Source: Micromonospora inositola
Lineage (GTDB): Bacteria > Actinomycetota > Actinomycetes > Mycobacteriales > Micromonosporaceae
Reading direction: 5' to 3'
Assembly: GCF_900090285.1 (NCBI RefSeq)
Contig: NZ_LT607754.1
Span: 4,304,001 to 4,368,000, forward strand
DNA: 64,000 nt
Numbering within the stretch: the first letter of the stretch is position 1; every line of letters begins with the position of its first letter. A program made the position numbers and the translations under genes. The notes beneath the pieces were generated by a model. That model was not told the origin of the DNA. It made no database searches and saw nothing but the letters and a program-made list of their open reading frames with translations. Shown here one piece after another: positions 1 through 9,139 of this stretch.

Positions 1-234
1 TGCGCCGACGCGGAATCGCCGCGACATCCCAGCCAAGGCCGACCAGGACGCCAACCGGCGCAAACTCGGCTCCAAGGGCGGCCGACCCCCGGCCTTCGAC
101 CCGCAGCGGTACAAGCAGCGTCATGCCGTGGGGTGCGGCATCAACCGACTCAAACGCAAGCGCGGCGGTTCGACAAGCTTGCCGTGCGCTACGAGGCCAC
201 GGTTCACATCGCCGCGATCAACGAGTGGCTGTGA
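1..234 (+). pseudogene. IS5-family transposase, 3' remnant
   Basis: The first 165 bases read in frame 2 as the C-terminal part of a DDE transposase (residues such as [14 protein letters not shown], then [14 protein letters not shown]). The frame then jumps, and the homologous end [22 protein letters not shown], split here by residue limit into [12 protein letters not shown] and [10 protein letters not shown], is read from 166 to the stop at 232-234. The shift looks like a short deletion of about 10 bases. In IS5-type enzymes the residue after HAV is the catalytic Glu (HAVE); here it is Gly (codon ggg). The element therefore has both a frameshift and a lost DDE residue. The 5' part lies outside the window. 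Confidence 0.75.
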
Positions 235-404
235 CCGACTTCGACACAGGCCCTGGCCGTACGACGGTCCCGGCGACAGTAGTCGCGACCCTCGCGCCCC
301 CGCCGGGCCTCGCGAGCTCCAATCAGGACGGATGCTATTTCCGGCGGGCGCAGCGTCAGCTCGCGGTCGCCCGACACGCTCACCGGAGGGAGTCCTGGCA
401 GGGC

Positions 405-1169
405 TCACAGCCAGGGTGGTGGGCCCTCGAAGGCGAGGGCGTGCACGTCGAACAGGACTGCCGCCTCCACGCCCAGCGCCGGCCCGCCCTGGCGGGCCGC
501 CCAGGTAAGGAACGGCCCGGGTTCGGGGCCGGCCACGCCCAGGCCGTTGGTCTACTCAGCGTGAGCGGCTAGCGAGGCGATACCGCGCTGCAACGGCTCG
601 CCGGTGACGTCCACGCCGTGCGTGGGGCGCTCGGCGCCGGCGAAGCAGACGTAGCGCACGCCGCCCCAGGGTGGTAGCCCCTCGTCCACCAGTTCTGGGA
701 AGATCCACCGGTTGCCCGCGTCGCGGGCGGCGTCCAGCGTAGCCAGCCCCACCGCCCGGTGGTCGGCCTGGTTGGTCATGCCGCCCACCATGCGGACGGT
801 GAAGGCGCCCGAGACGATGACGTCGGGCCGGTGCCGGCGGATCGCCCGCACGATGTCGCGGCGCAGGTCTGAACCGTACTCGACGACCCCGTCGCGGTGG
901 TCGAGGAACTCCACGACGTCCACGCCGACCTCCCGGGCCCCGGCGCGCTGCTCCTCCTCGCGCAACGGCGCGGCCTGGTCCGGGTGCATGGCGTCGATTC
1001 CTGCCTCGCCCCGGGTGGCCAGCAGGTAGGTAACCTGTTTGCCCTGTGCGGTCCAGCGGGCGATCGCCGAGGCCGCGCCGTACTCGATGTCGTCAGGGTG
1101 TGCGGCCACCGCAAGGCAGCGCTCCCAGTCCTCCGGCAGTGCCGGTAGAAGCTCATCCACGGTCCACAC
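405..1169 (-). pseudogene. PIG-L family N-acetylglucosaminyl deacetylase, interrupted by an in-frame amber codon
   Basis: GTG start at 1169, with GGAGAGG nine bases upstream. The protein has the zinc motif AAHPDD at about residues 22-27, a downstream ADHRAVG His, and the usual LmbE/PIG-L order. These enzymes deacetylate N-acetylglucosamine conjugates, as in mycothiol or glycolipid synthesis. The reading frame stops at TAG (552-554) after LAAHAE. Reading through it, the same frame continues as [21 protein letters not shown] and ending GPPPWL at a TGA at 405-407, which is the C-terminus expected of the family (about 254 residues in total). The sense codon was probably Tyr (TAC). It is either a pseudogene, a truncated but active enzyme, or a sequence error. 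Confidence 0.7.
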
Positions 1170-1245
1170 CGTAGCCGCCTCTCCGCCGATCCGTCACCGC
1201 CGTGTCGGCAACGTAGCCATCCGTCGAGCAGGTGATAATGAGGGG

Positions 1246-2145
1246 GTGGACCCCAGCCGGCTGCACCCGCAGGCGCGGGCGGCGATGCAAGTCCAGCAGC
1301 GTGTCCCGCTCACCCGGGCGACCCTGCCGGCGGCACGGCTCAGCATGGTCCGGGCGACTCCGGCCGAGGTGGGCAGCGCACCGGCGATCCGGTCCGTGGT
1401 GACTTTCGACGCCGGCGGCGTGCCCGCCCGCCTCTACCGCGACGCCGATCACGACGCAATGCCGGTCGTCCTCTATGCGCACGGCGGCGGCTGGGTGATG
1501 GGCAGCGTGGACACCCACGACGGGCTGTGCCGGCACCTGGCGGCCGCGTCGGGCTGGGCCGTGCTCTCCGTGGACTACCGGCTCGCCCCCGAGTATCCGT
1601 ACCCGGCTGCGGTGGACGACATGACGCGCGCGCTCACCTGGCTGCGCGGGCCCGGGGCGGCTCGGCACGGCCTCGACCCGGGCCGGATAGCGGTGGCCGG
1701 TGACTCCGTGGGAGGGCACCTTGCGGCGGTGACCGCTCGGCGCGCCCGGGATGCGGGGATCCGTCTTGCGGGACAGATCCTCATCTGCCCGGTCATCGAC
1801 CCCGCGGCCGACTATCCGGCCCTGGACGAGTACGGCCTGGACCGGGAGGAGATGCGGTTCTTCTGGGACGCGTTCGCCCCACCCGGCGTGGACCGTACAC
1901 AGCCGGATCTGGACCCACTGCGGGCCGACCTCACCGGCCTGCCCCCCGCCGTGGTCATCACCGCCGAACTCGACCTGTTGTCCGCCGAGGGTGAACGGTA
2001 CGCGGCCAGGCTGCTGGCGGCCGGCGTTCCCGTCACCGCAGCCCGGTACCAGGGGCTCATCCACAACTTCCCGCGGAAACTGGCCCTGTTCGACGCCGCC
2101 CATGTCGCCCTGGCCCAGTTGGCCGCCGCGCTGAACCGTTGGTGA
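1246..2145 (+). CDS. alpha/beta hydrolase, HSL (GDXG) family esterase
   Basis: A 299-residue cytoplasmic carboxylesterase of the hormone-sensitive-lipase type. The oxyanion motif HGGGW is at about residues 80-84, the nucleophile elbow GDSVGG has Ser near 154, the acid is in TAELDLL and the catalytic His in LIHNFPRK. These enzymes hydrolyse short-chain acyl esters; the substrate is unknown. The GTG start at 1246 is chosen because the N-terminus then reads VDPSRLHPQAR, typical of the family; an ATG at 1285 would remove that conserved stretch. The gene is alone on its strand, divergent from the disrupted PIG-L gene and convergent with the EamA gene. Confidence 0.85.
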   Translation: MDPSRLHPQARAAMQVQQRVPLTRATLPAARLSMVRATPAEVGSAPAIRSVVTFDAGGVPARLYRDADHDAMPVVLYAHGGGWVMGSVDTHDGLCRHLAAASGWAVLSVDYRLAPEYPYPAAVDDMTRALTWLRGPGAARHGLDPGRIAVAGDSVGGHLAAVTARRARDAGIRLAGQILICPVIDPAADYPALDEYGLDREEMRFFWDAFAPPGVDRTQPDLDPLRADLTGLPPAVVITAELDLLSAEGERYAARLLAAGVPVTAARYQGLIHNFPRKLALFDAAHVALAQLAAALNRW

Positions 2146-2330
2146 AAAGGTTCCCAGGATATCTGCGTGATTTGACGTATCGGTGGTCGAGCGTGCTTGA
2201 CCACTCCAACTCGCAGTCGCGTGCCCTGTCGATCTCTGTCGGCGGGAGTCGGGGGTGGTCGTGGTGACCGCCCGCGTCGAGGGTGCGGAAATCGGCGCTC
2301 CGCCATGGGGAGTTGGCTTTCATGTTCCGT

Positions 2331-3299
2331 TCATTCGGTGCTGGAGTGGGCGCCGCCGTGCGTCCGCCGGGCGGCAGTGGCGGTGGCGGTGGCGGTGTCG
2401 GCGGTGGTGGTCGGGTCCGGGCGGTGCGGCCGGCCGCGGGTCAGGCCGACGCCGACGAGGACCACGGCCATGCCCGCGATGACCCGGGCGTCCAACGACT
2501 CGCCCAGGACGATCGCGCCCAGGGTCACCGAGACCACCGGCAGCAGGTAGCCGACCGTGGCGGCGCTCGTCGGGCCCTCGTCGGCGATGAGCAGGTAGTT
2601 CAGGTAGAACGTGACGCCGGTGCCGAAGACGCCCAACACGACGACGGCGAGCACCGCGACCGCGGTGGGGTCGACCGGCGCCGGGGCCACCGGGAGGGCG
2701 AGCGTGGTCAGCCCGGTCGCGGCGAGCAACTGGGCTGCGGAGAGGGCGAACCGGGCGCTTCCCGGCCCGGTGAGATGGCGGGCCATGTAGGCGAAGGCGA
2801 TGGCGTAGCTGGCGGCCGCGGCGAGCAGCGCCAGGGCGCCCCAACTGGTCAGTCCGCTCTGTTGCCAGGGGGCGAAGATGAGCAACGTGCCGGCGAAGCC
2901 GAGCAGGAGGCCGGTCAGGCGCAGCGGGCGCAGGCCGCGGTCCGTACCGAGGGCGAGGCCGATCAGCAGGGACCAGAGCGGCGTGGTGGCGTTGAGCACG
3001 CCGGCCACCCCGGAGTCGACGGTCTGCTCGCCGACGCTGAACAGGAAGAACGGCAGGGTGTTGCAGAACAGGGCGGCCACCCCGAGGTGGCCCCAGGTCC
3101 GGCGGTCGCGCGGCAGCCGCTGGCCGGCCGAACCGGCCAGCACCAGGAGTACGGCGGCGCCGAGCACGCAGCGGATCACCGTGATCTGCAGCGGGGTCAG
3201 GCCACCGGTCAGGGCGATCTTGATCCAGAGGAAGCCCGATCCCCACAGCAGGGCGAGGACGGCCATCCGGATGAGGGTTCGACCTGCGCCGCTCTGCAC
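2331..3299 (-). CDS. EamA (DMT superfamily) transporter
   Basis: A 322-residue membrane protein with about ten hydrophobic helices in two tandem EamA halves. It starts MQSGAGRTLIRMAVLALLWG, and the second half includes the ATVGYLLPVVSVTLGAIVLG stretch typical of the family. Such proteins export amino acids or other small metabolites, and the substrate cannot be told from sequence. The C-terminal 40 residues are a polar tail rich in Thr, Ala, Arg and His. The gene is divergent from a LysR regulator with only 97 bp between starts, a classic arrangement in which the regulator controls the exporter. Confidence 0.88.
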   Translation of the reverse strand: MQSGAGRTLIRMAVLALLWGSGFLWIKIALTGGLTPLQITVIRCVLGAAVLLVLAGSAGQRLPRDRRTWGHLGVAALFCNTLPFFLFSVGEQTVDSGVAGVLNATTPLWSLLIGLALGTDRGLRPLRLTGLLLGFAGTLLIFAPWQQSGLTSWGALALLAAAASYAIAFAYMARHLTGPGSARFALSAAQLLAATGLTTLALPVAPAPVDPTAVAVLAVVVLGVFGTGVTFYLNYLLIADEGPTSAATVGYLLPVVSVTLGAIVLGESLDARVIAGMAVVLVGVGLTRGRPHRPDPTTTADTATATATAARRTHGGAHSSTE

Positions 3300-3396
3300 G
3301 TGATCCTCCGTACGGGTGGGGTTGCTCCCTACCGTGTCGCGGCCGGCGGCTGTAAGACAAGCGAAAAGATCTGGAGGCAGCGTTAAGCTGTGCTAC

Positions 3397-4305
3397 ATGC
3401 TTGATGTGCGGCGCATGCAGTTGCTGCGGACGGTGGTCACCAGCGGTTCGGTCACCGCGGCGGCGCGGGAGCTCGGCTACACCGCCTCCGCCGTCAGCCA
3501 GCAGATGGCGGCGCTGGAGAAGGAGGCCGGGATCGCCCTGCTGGAGCGGACCGGCCGGGGGGTCCGGCCCACGGACGCCGGCCGGCTGCTCGCCGAGTAC
3601 GCCGCCCGGATCGGCAAACACGTCGCCGAGGCGGAAACCGCGCTCGCCGACCTGCGCGCCGGGCGGACCGGGCGGGTCACGTTCTCCTACTTCGCCACCG
3701 CCGGAGCCAGCCTCGTCGCCCCCGCCCTCGCCCGGCTGCGCCAGGAACACCCGGGCGTACGGGTCGAGCTCAAGCTGGCCGATCCCGAGGACCCGCTGCC
3801 GGAGGTGAAGGAGGGTCGGGCCGACCTGGCCCTGGTGGTCCGGCCGCCGGACCGGCTGCCCACCGACGGCATCCGGTTCGTGCACCTGCTCGACGACGGC
3901 TACCGCGCCGTGCTGCCCGCCGGACACCGGCTGGCAGGCAAGCGGGTCCTCGACCTGGCCGACCTCGCCGACGAGCCGTGGGTTGGCAGCGAATGGCCGG
4001 GCCCCTGCCTGGACGCCATCCTCGACGCCTGCGACTCGGCCGGCTTCAGCCCACGGACCGTGGTTCAGAGCGAGGACTACGCCACCGCGCAGGGGTTCGT
4101 CGCCGCCGGTCTCGGCGTCAGCCTGGTGCCACAGCTGGGGCTGGGTGGCCGCCATCCCGGCGTGGTCGTCCGCAAGGTCCGCAACCCGGTGCCGGTCCGG
4201 GCGATCTACGCGGCCGTGCGCGAGTCGTCACCGGTCCAGCCGGCGCTGCGCGGGCTGCTCGACGCGTTGCGCCAGGCGGCGACCGCCGGGCCGACCGACC
4301 ACTAG
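3397..4305 (+). CDS. LysR-family transcriptional regulator
   Basis: A 302-residue regulator. The N-terminal winged helix-turn-helix covers about residues 2-60 (VTAAARELGYTASAVSQQM), followed by a linker helix and a periplasmic-binding-like effector domain to about residue 290. The start MLDVRRMQ at 3397 matches the usual N-terminus of actinobacterial LysR proteins. There is no good Shine-Dalgarno at normal distance (GGAGG lies 19 bases upstream), so translation may be weak or the transcript may start close to the ATG. It is divergent from the EamA exporter and is the likely regulator of it. The effector is unknown. Confidence 0.88.
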   Translation: MLDVRRMQLLRTVVTSGSVTAAARELGYTASAVSQQMAALEKEAGIALLERTGRGVRPTDAGRLLAEYAARIGKHVAEAETALADLRAGRTGRVTFSYFATAGASLVAPALARLRQEHPGVRVELKLADPEDPLPEVKEGRADLALVVRPPDRLPTDGIRFVHLLDDGYRAVLPAGHRLAGKRVLDLADLADEPWVGSEWPGPCLDAILDACDSAGFSPRTVVQSEDYATAQGFVAAGLGVSLVPQLGLGGRHPGVVVRKVRNPVPVRAIYAAVRESSPVQPALRGLLDALRQAATAGPTDH

Positions 4306-4589
4306 GGACAGTTCGGCGCCCGGCGTCACCGTTCAAACCCGGCAACGGACCCGGCCGGCGCGGCCCCCGCTCGCGCGGCGTGGCCGGTCGGCGCGACGGC
4401 GGCCACAGACTCGCTGATGTCTCGTGTCAGTCAGTTTCGACACCACCGGCGGGCGTCGGAGACCAAGGCGGCAGGCTGCTTCACCATCCGCGACGTAGGA
4501 TCGCCTCCTACACGTGTTATGCCGACAGTGTGACCGTGCGGGTCGAGCTCAGGTTCATGCCGGCGAGCTGGCTGTCCAGGGGGTTTGCG

Positions 4590-5243
4590 GTGAGCGAACG
4601 CAACGTCGAGGTCGACGGCGACGAGCCCGATGGCAACGACTACGACGAGCTCTACCGCGACACTGCCGACTCGGGCGGGCCGCCCTGGGACATCGGCGGT
4701 CCACAGCCGGCACTCGCGGAGGTGCTCGACGACGGGGTGAAGGGCCCGAAGGTGCTCGACGTCGGCTGCGGCACAGGTGATCTCGCGATCGCCCTCGCCC
4801 GCCGCGGCTACGAGGTAACGGCGATCGACATCTCGCGCGTGGCGATCGACATGGCCCGCGCCAAAGCCGCCGGCGAGGGCCTGACGGTGCACTTCGAGGT
4901 CCAGGATGCCACGGACCTGTCGTTGCCGTCGGCGCCGTTCGACTCGGTGTTCGACTCCGGTCTGCTGCACAGCCTCAGCCGCCGCGGCGGTGGCGAGGTG
5001 GACGATTACCTCGCGCTACTGCCGGGCCTCGCCGCGCCGGGCGCGACCGTCTTCGTACTGGCGGTGTCGCTGGAGGCGGGCCATGGCTGGGGCGTGACCG
5101 AGGAGTTGCTGCGGGCGGGGTTCCCCGAGCCGGAGTGGGTCGACACGGAGGTCGAGGAGATCGACGTGGCCGCGGAGACGGGCGGCCGGGAGCTCGTTCT
5201 GCTCGGCTTCCTGCTCCGCACGGTCCGAGCCTTCGACACCTAG
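4590..5243 (+). CDS. class I SAM-dependent methyltransferase
   Basis: A 217-residue Rossmann-fold methyltransferase. Motif I is VLDVGCGTGDLAIAL at about residues 53-67, followed by an acidic loop (TAIDIS) and a motif IV-like DSVFDSGLLHSL. The N-terminal YDELYRDTADSGGPPWDIG is typical of the thiopurine-methyltransferase-like group of actinomycete enzymes. The GTG at 4590 is preceded by AGGGG at six bases; an in-frame GTG at 4530 is a possible longer start. The acceptor is unknown and no neighbour points to a pathway. The 284 bp upstream of it hold no gene that I can support. Confidence 0.8.
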   Translation: MSERNVEVDGDEPDGNDYDELYRDTADSGGPPWDIGGPQPALAEVLDDGVKGPKVLDVGCGTGDLAIALARRGYEVTAIDISRVAIDMARAKAAGEGLTVHFEVQDATDLSLPSAPFDSVFDSGLLHSLSRRGGGEVDDYLALLPGLAAPGATVFVLAVSLEAGHGWGVTEELLRAGFPEPEWVDTEVEEIDVAAETGGRELVLLGFLLRTVRAFDT

Positions 5244-5459
5244 CCCGACCGGCGACGGCCAAACCGCATGGCCCAAACCGCGCCCGCGGCGAACACTCCA
5301 CGACCGAACCATGATCGACAAGCGGTGCCAGAACTCACCGACATTGATCATGCGAAGCTGCGGCAGTTGGAGTCGAAACCGACCAACAGGTGGTGCCCGA
5401 AGTCGCGAGCAGAATCATCCAGGGGCACTGGTGTCAGCGCCGCTTCCCCACGGCGGAGG

Positions 5460-5498
5460 ATCGCCGCTGCGGGTGGGTGCGCCACCCGCAGCGGCGAT
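5460..5498. terminator. strong inverted repeat between convergent genes
   Basis: The two 17-base arms (5460-5476 and 5482-5498) are perfectly complementary around a 5-base loop GTGCG. There is no T-tract on either side, as is common in actinomycetes. It sits between the convergent methyltransferase and membrane-protein genes, where a bidirectional terminator is expected. The rest of the 305-bp gap (5244-5548) holds nothing I can identify. Confidence 0.65.
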
Positions 5499-5548
5499 GA
5501 GAGCCCGCAGCGAGGCTGTTCATCCGGGCAGCCGGCGGTGCTGTGCGA

Positions 5549-6196
5549 TTAGCGCCGCGCCTCGGAGTTGTTTCGCAGCGTGTTCGCCCAGTGACCGGCA
5601 CCGACCCCGGTCCGCTGCGGTCCGGTGTCGTTCACGGTGGTCGCGTCGGGCTGGCGGGTCTGGCCTGCCGTGAGGCCGAGCCCTTCGGCACCGAGTGGGC
5701 GGTCCTGTGCTGAAGCGAAAGGCGAAGAAGGACTCTCCAGAGCTGCCATTTCGGGTGCCTCGGCGGCTGGATTTGGCCAGCGCCGCCAGCGCTGCGCGCT
5801 GAGCACGGCGACCAGCATCGCGGCACCGATCAGCAGCGTCGTGCCGGTCCGCACCGGGGTGGCCAGGTCGGCGTGCTGGCCGGCCACCGTCAGCTTGTGG
5901 CCGAGGAGCCGCAGCAGCCATGCTGGGCGGGTCAGCATGGCGAGATAACTGCTCGCGTACACGAGGCCGGTCAGCACGGCGCCGAGCGGGGAGAATCGCA
6001 GTGTGGCGATGAGCCCGAGCAGGACTCCAGCCGCTGCCAGTAGCAGCGCGGTCCGTACGAAGTCACCCGTGTTGAAGGCGCCGCTGCTCTGCGCCGTGGT
6101 GAAAGCCTGGACTGAGCGGTCCTGGCCGATGGCGAGAAGGATCCAGGCTAGCGGACCGATGACGATCGCGGCGATCAAGGTTCCGACATGTCGCAT
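5549..6196 (-). CDS. conserved actinobacterial membrane protein of unknown function
   Basis: A 215-residue protein starting MRHVGTLIAAIVIGPLAWIL at 6196. I see about four hydrophobic segments (near residues 5-22, 45-65, 68-90 and 118-140) and then a polar, low-complexity C-terminal tail of about 70 residues rich in Pro, Ala, Ser and Thr. The N-terminal pattern (IGPLAWILLAIGQDRS) is one I recognise from uncharacterised actinomycete membrane proteins, but I cannot assign a function. A longer in-frame reading to 6430 has no membrane-protein character and is rejected as the start. Confidence 0.7.
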   Translation of the reverse strand: MRHVGTLIAAIVIGPLAWILLAIGQDRSVQAFTTAQSSGAFNTGDFVRTALLLAAAGVLLGLIATLRFSPLGAVLTGLVYASSYLAMLTRPAWLLRLLGHKLTVAGQHADLATPVRTGTTLLIGAAMLVAVLSAQRWRRWPNPAAEAPEMAALESPSSPFASAQDRPLGAEGLGLTAGQTRQPDATTVNDTGPQRTGVGAGHWANTLRNNSEARR

Positions 6197-6541
6197 CCGG
6201 GCACCGTACCGGCGCGGCACAACGATGAAAACCCCCGGCACGGAGCGTCGTTTCTCGGTCACGTGGGGAATGCGGCGGGGGTAGAGCAGCCCTCGATCCT
6301 GCCCACGCTCGATGCGACAGAGCCCGTCGGCGTGGCCGACAAGCCGTACGCCCGGTCTGGTCGCCGCCTTCACCGGCCTGCAGCCGCGGTTATCGGTTGC
6401 TGGCGGGACGGCCCGCTCGGGACCCTGCACCAGTCAACGCTGAGGCCTGGCCCAACGGGGGAGCCCGGTCGGAAGCAACTGGCAGCGGTGTACCAGCGTC
6501 TCCAGGCAGCGGCGCCGGCGCCAGAACCCGACCGTGTGCTG
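6197..6541. other. 345-bp gap with no supported gene
   Basis: Divergent upstream region of the membrane protein at 5549-6196. It lies where the missing 5' end of the broken CPBP gene would be expected, but no recognisable N-terminal CPBP helix is present in any frame. I see no RNA gene or clear repeat. Confidence 0.4.
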
Positions 6542-7208
6542 CGGGTAGAACGTCCAGCCTCGGCGCGCCACTACGGGCTATCGGGCCTGGGCGCCTTCTT
6601 CCGTCGCTTCACCTTGTGGCGGATGTCGCTGTCGTGGTGGCTCGTGCTGCTCGTCGGCATGCCTGCGGTGTTCTACGCCGGAGCGGCGATCACGGGCAAC
6701 CTGGCCGACCCGTTCCCCTTCTCACCGTGGTACGCCGTGGCTGCCGGCCCTGCTGCCGATGCTCTTCATCGGCCCCATCGAGGAGCTTGGCTGGCGGGGC
6801 GTGGCGCTGCCGCTGCTCCAGCGGCGGTTCTCGCCGCTGTGGGCCGGGCTTCTGCTCGGCCTGGTGGTGGCGGTCTGGCACACGCCGTCGTTCCTGCTGA
6901 GTGGGACAAAGCAGTCCGCGTGGGCGTTCTGGCCGTTCTTCTTCGGCGTCGTGGCGATCGGTGTCGTCCTCACGCCGATGTTCAACGCCGCACGGGGAAG
7001 CCTGCTGGTGTCGTTCCTGTTCCACGCGCAGATGAACAACCCGGTCTGGCCCGATGCCCAACCGTGGGACATGTGGCTGTTCGTCGCGACGGCGGTCGTG
7101 GTGGCCGTGGTGAACCGCAAGGCCCTGCTCGATCGCGGCGCGGCGGTGACCGCAATCCTCACTCCGGGTGGCGAGCCCGACGACACCGGAACGACGCGGC
7201 GCCCGTAG
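6542..7208 (+). pseudogene. CPBP intramembrane metalloprotease, frame-disrupted and 5'-truncated
   Basis: The upstream part (frame of 6542) reads RHYGLSGLGAFFRRFTLW and WWLVLLVGMPAVFYAGAA, the first conserved helices of a CPBP/Abi protease. Near 6735-6758 the frame shifts by one base and the homology continues in another frame as WLPALLPMLFIGPIEELGWRG. The EExxxR-type glutamate pair (IEELGWRG), the HTPSF histidine and FHAQMN follow, ending at the TAG at 7206-7208. All catalytic motifs are thus present but in two frames, and the usual N-terminal helices are absent. It overlaps the decayed IclR fragment on the other strand. Confidence 0.7.
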
Positions 7209-7533
7209 GCTGGTCGCCCGGCAGGGCGGCGTGGGTGCGTTCGTAGAGGTCTTCCATGAATGGCGTCGCCACCTCGAGCGGGCCCCGTTCGACCGAGGCG
7301 CGCATGCCCAGCTGGAACACCTGGCTGCTCAGGCGGTAGCCCTGGTCGGTCCGGTCCAGCAGGCGCGCATCGACGAGGTCACCTACGACGCGGTGCAGGG
7401 TGCCTTTGGCGAGGCCGGTGCGGCGTGCCAGCTCGGCGAGGCTGACGCCGTGGTCTTCGGCGGTGAACGCGAACAGCACCGACACCGCCTCGCCCAGTAC
7501 GGACGGGTGTCGACGAGGGATGCCGATCGGTGC
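7159..7533 (-). pseudogene. IclR-family regulator, N-terminal fragment
   Basis: The readable stretch covers the winged helix domain (VSLAELARRTGLAKGTLHRV, then DLVDARLLDRTDQGYRLS) and the linker to MEDLYERTHAA, where homology ends. The following 20 residues are unrelated sequence running to a stop at 7159. The effector domain (about 170 residues) is missing. Upstream in frame there is a stop at 7534-7536, and no ATG before it; the only start is a GTG at 7485 inside the conserved region. Both ends are therefore damaged. It is probably the former regulator of the sugar genes whose remains lie next to it. Confidence 0.7.
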
Positions 7534-7601
7534 TCACGACGGACAGAGCTAACGCCGACGGGCCGTGGTCGGCAGACCACGGCTCGTCGGGATGGGAACG
7601 T

Positions 7602-7726
7602 TCAGACCTTCGCCAGCGGCTCGTCCGAGCGCGGCTCGGGGGACACGTCGGCAAGGGTCTGGTCGCGGGTCTCCTCGTCACGAGCACCGCGAGCACGCTG
7701 AGCACCGCAGCGCCCATCACCAGGAC
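7602..7726 (-). pseudogene. MFS-type transporter, last helix and tail only
   Basis: A hydrophobic stretch VLVMGAAVLSVLAVLVT continues, after a one-base frame change, as EETRDQTLADVSPEP to a TGA at 7602-7604. This has the look of the last transmembrane helix and cytoplasmic tail of a major facilitator permease. It is fused in frame to the end of the GH3 fragment, which points to a deletion that joined two neighbouring genes. Confidence 0.5.
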
Positions 7727-8527
7727 GGGTGACGAAGGACTACGGCCGCGGAGCACGTCCACCAGAGCCTCGGCCTTGACGTTGAACGTGGCCACGACCG
7801 CCGCGGCAGCCGGCTCGATCTCGTTGATCACCCACGGGTTGACCATGTTGATCGCGAGGATCGTCGGGACCGTGGCTTCGATCAACTTGACCCGCGCCAC
7901 GTCCACGCCCGTCTTCTCGTCGAGTTCCACCGAGACGCCCTCGGTGTCGGAGATCTCGTAGGTGCTCGGCCGCACCCACACCAGGGCCGCCGTGGCATCC
8001 TCGAGATTGTCCACGACCCGTACGGACGGGTCAGTCTCGCTGATGACGTCCTTCAGCGCCTCGGTCTGCACGTCGGCGTTGTTCCCGGTGACAACCTCGA
8101 CGTACAGCCGGGTCGTGGCGACGTCGGCATCGGCCAGCGGCAGCGTCTTCCGGTCGTTGCGCATGAGCACGATGGACCGGCGGTGTGCCTCGTCGGCCTT
8201 CGCCTGCGGTTCGGGAGAGTCGGCGATCTCCTGGGCCCGCACCAGCGCCGGGTCGTCCGCGGCGGCCAGGCCGAGGGTGCCGGGCCAGGTGGAGAACTGG
8301 CCGGTCGCCTCGACGATTCCGAATTCCAGGTTGGTGCTGATGTGGTTGCGCGGGTTTGACGTGAAGACGATCGGGATGCCCAGGCGGGCGGCCTCCGCGA
8401 TCTCCTGGTAGTCGTTGGCGCGGTCGGCCAGGTCGTGCGCGGTGGGATTGTCCGGATGACGAGCGCGCTCGGCCCTGAACCAGGCGACGCCCTGGGTCGC
8501 TTGTCCCGCCGGCGTTCCTCGCTGAGA
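7727..8527 (-). pseudogene. glycoside hydrolase family 3, internally deleted
   Basis: The upstream part contains QEIAEAARLGIPIVFTSNPR and the NHIS motif, then EFGIVEATGQFSTWPGTLGL, which belong to the N-terminal barrel of a GH3 enzyme. Directly after LAAADDPALVRAQEIADSP it jumps to DEAHRRSIVLMRNDRKTLPL, the start of the C-terminal domain, so most of the catalytic barrel, including the nucleophile region, is gone. The frame is open but has no start codon after the stop at 8528-8530, and the end runs into a transporter fragment. A beta-glucosidase-like ancestor is likely; the remnant cannot be active. Confidence 0.65.
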
Positions 8528-8530
8528 TCA

Positions 8531-9139
8531 CGTCACCGGCACTCCGTTGGCGCGGACATCAGCGAGTGGTAGAAGCGCCTGGGGCTCCCGGCGCCGTCAG
8601 GGGGAAGCCCGCTGGTGAACCCATTGACACGGCCGTGGTTTGCCCGGAACCATCAGCGACTGTCCACGGCTCCTGCCTTCGTGGGTCACGGTCCTGTTGA
8701 CAACGATGTCAGGGTGCGGGGTGCGACCTCCGAAGGAGAGTGCATGGCCGAGATCGGCGGTTCGGCACTACGGGTGCAAGCGTCCTGCCGGGTGGCGCCG
8801 TGACTGCGTCGACGAGGCCCGCGTGTTTCCGGCGACGTTACCGGCCGGCCGGGGCGAGACGGTCGCACAAGTGGTGCTGTCGACCACCTCGGACGGTGGT
8901 GCGCTACACCTGTTCGACATCACCCCCAAAGCGGCCAACGGAGCAGGACAGGCGAGCCAGCAGGTCGTCCCGGCCGATGACGGCGTTGACGCCCACGCCG
9001 ACGGACGGCTCGCCCGGCCTGAGCGCCGTTAAGCACACTCGCGCTCCATCGCGATCGATCGACCGCAGCAACCCCACCATCTTCTCAGCCCAAACGTTCG
9101 ACGCACTCGACCGGATCGAGTCGAAAGGCCCCTGCCCCC
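8531..9139. other. 609-bp gap with no supported gene
   Basis: Lies between the decayed GH3 fragment and the GH92 gene and should contain the GH92 promoter. Several short frames are open but none has coding character or recognisable homology. A 19-codon frame at 8744-8803 has GGAGAG just upstream, but nothing else supports it. Confidence 0.4.

Noticed and set aside
7379..8242. Single 287-codon frame covering GH3, MFS and IclR regions as one protein
   Set aside because: It joins unrelated homologies across a deletion joint and leaves the MFS and IclR frames, so it is a remnant rather than a gene.
8640..9032. 130-codon plus-strand frame upstream of GH92
   Set aside because: No homology, no ribosome site, composition like other non-coding frames.
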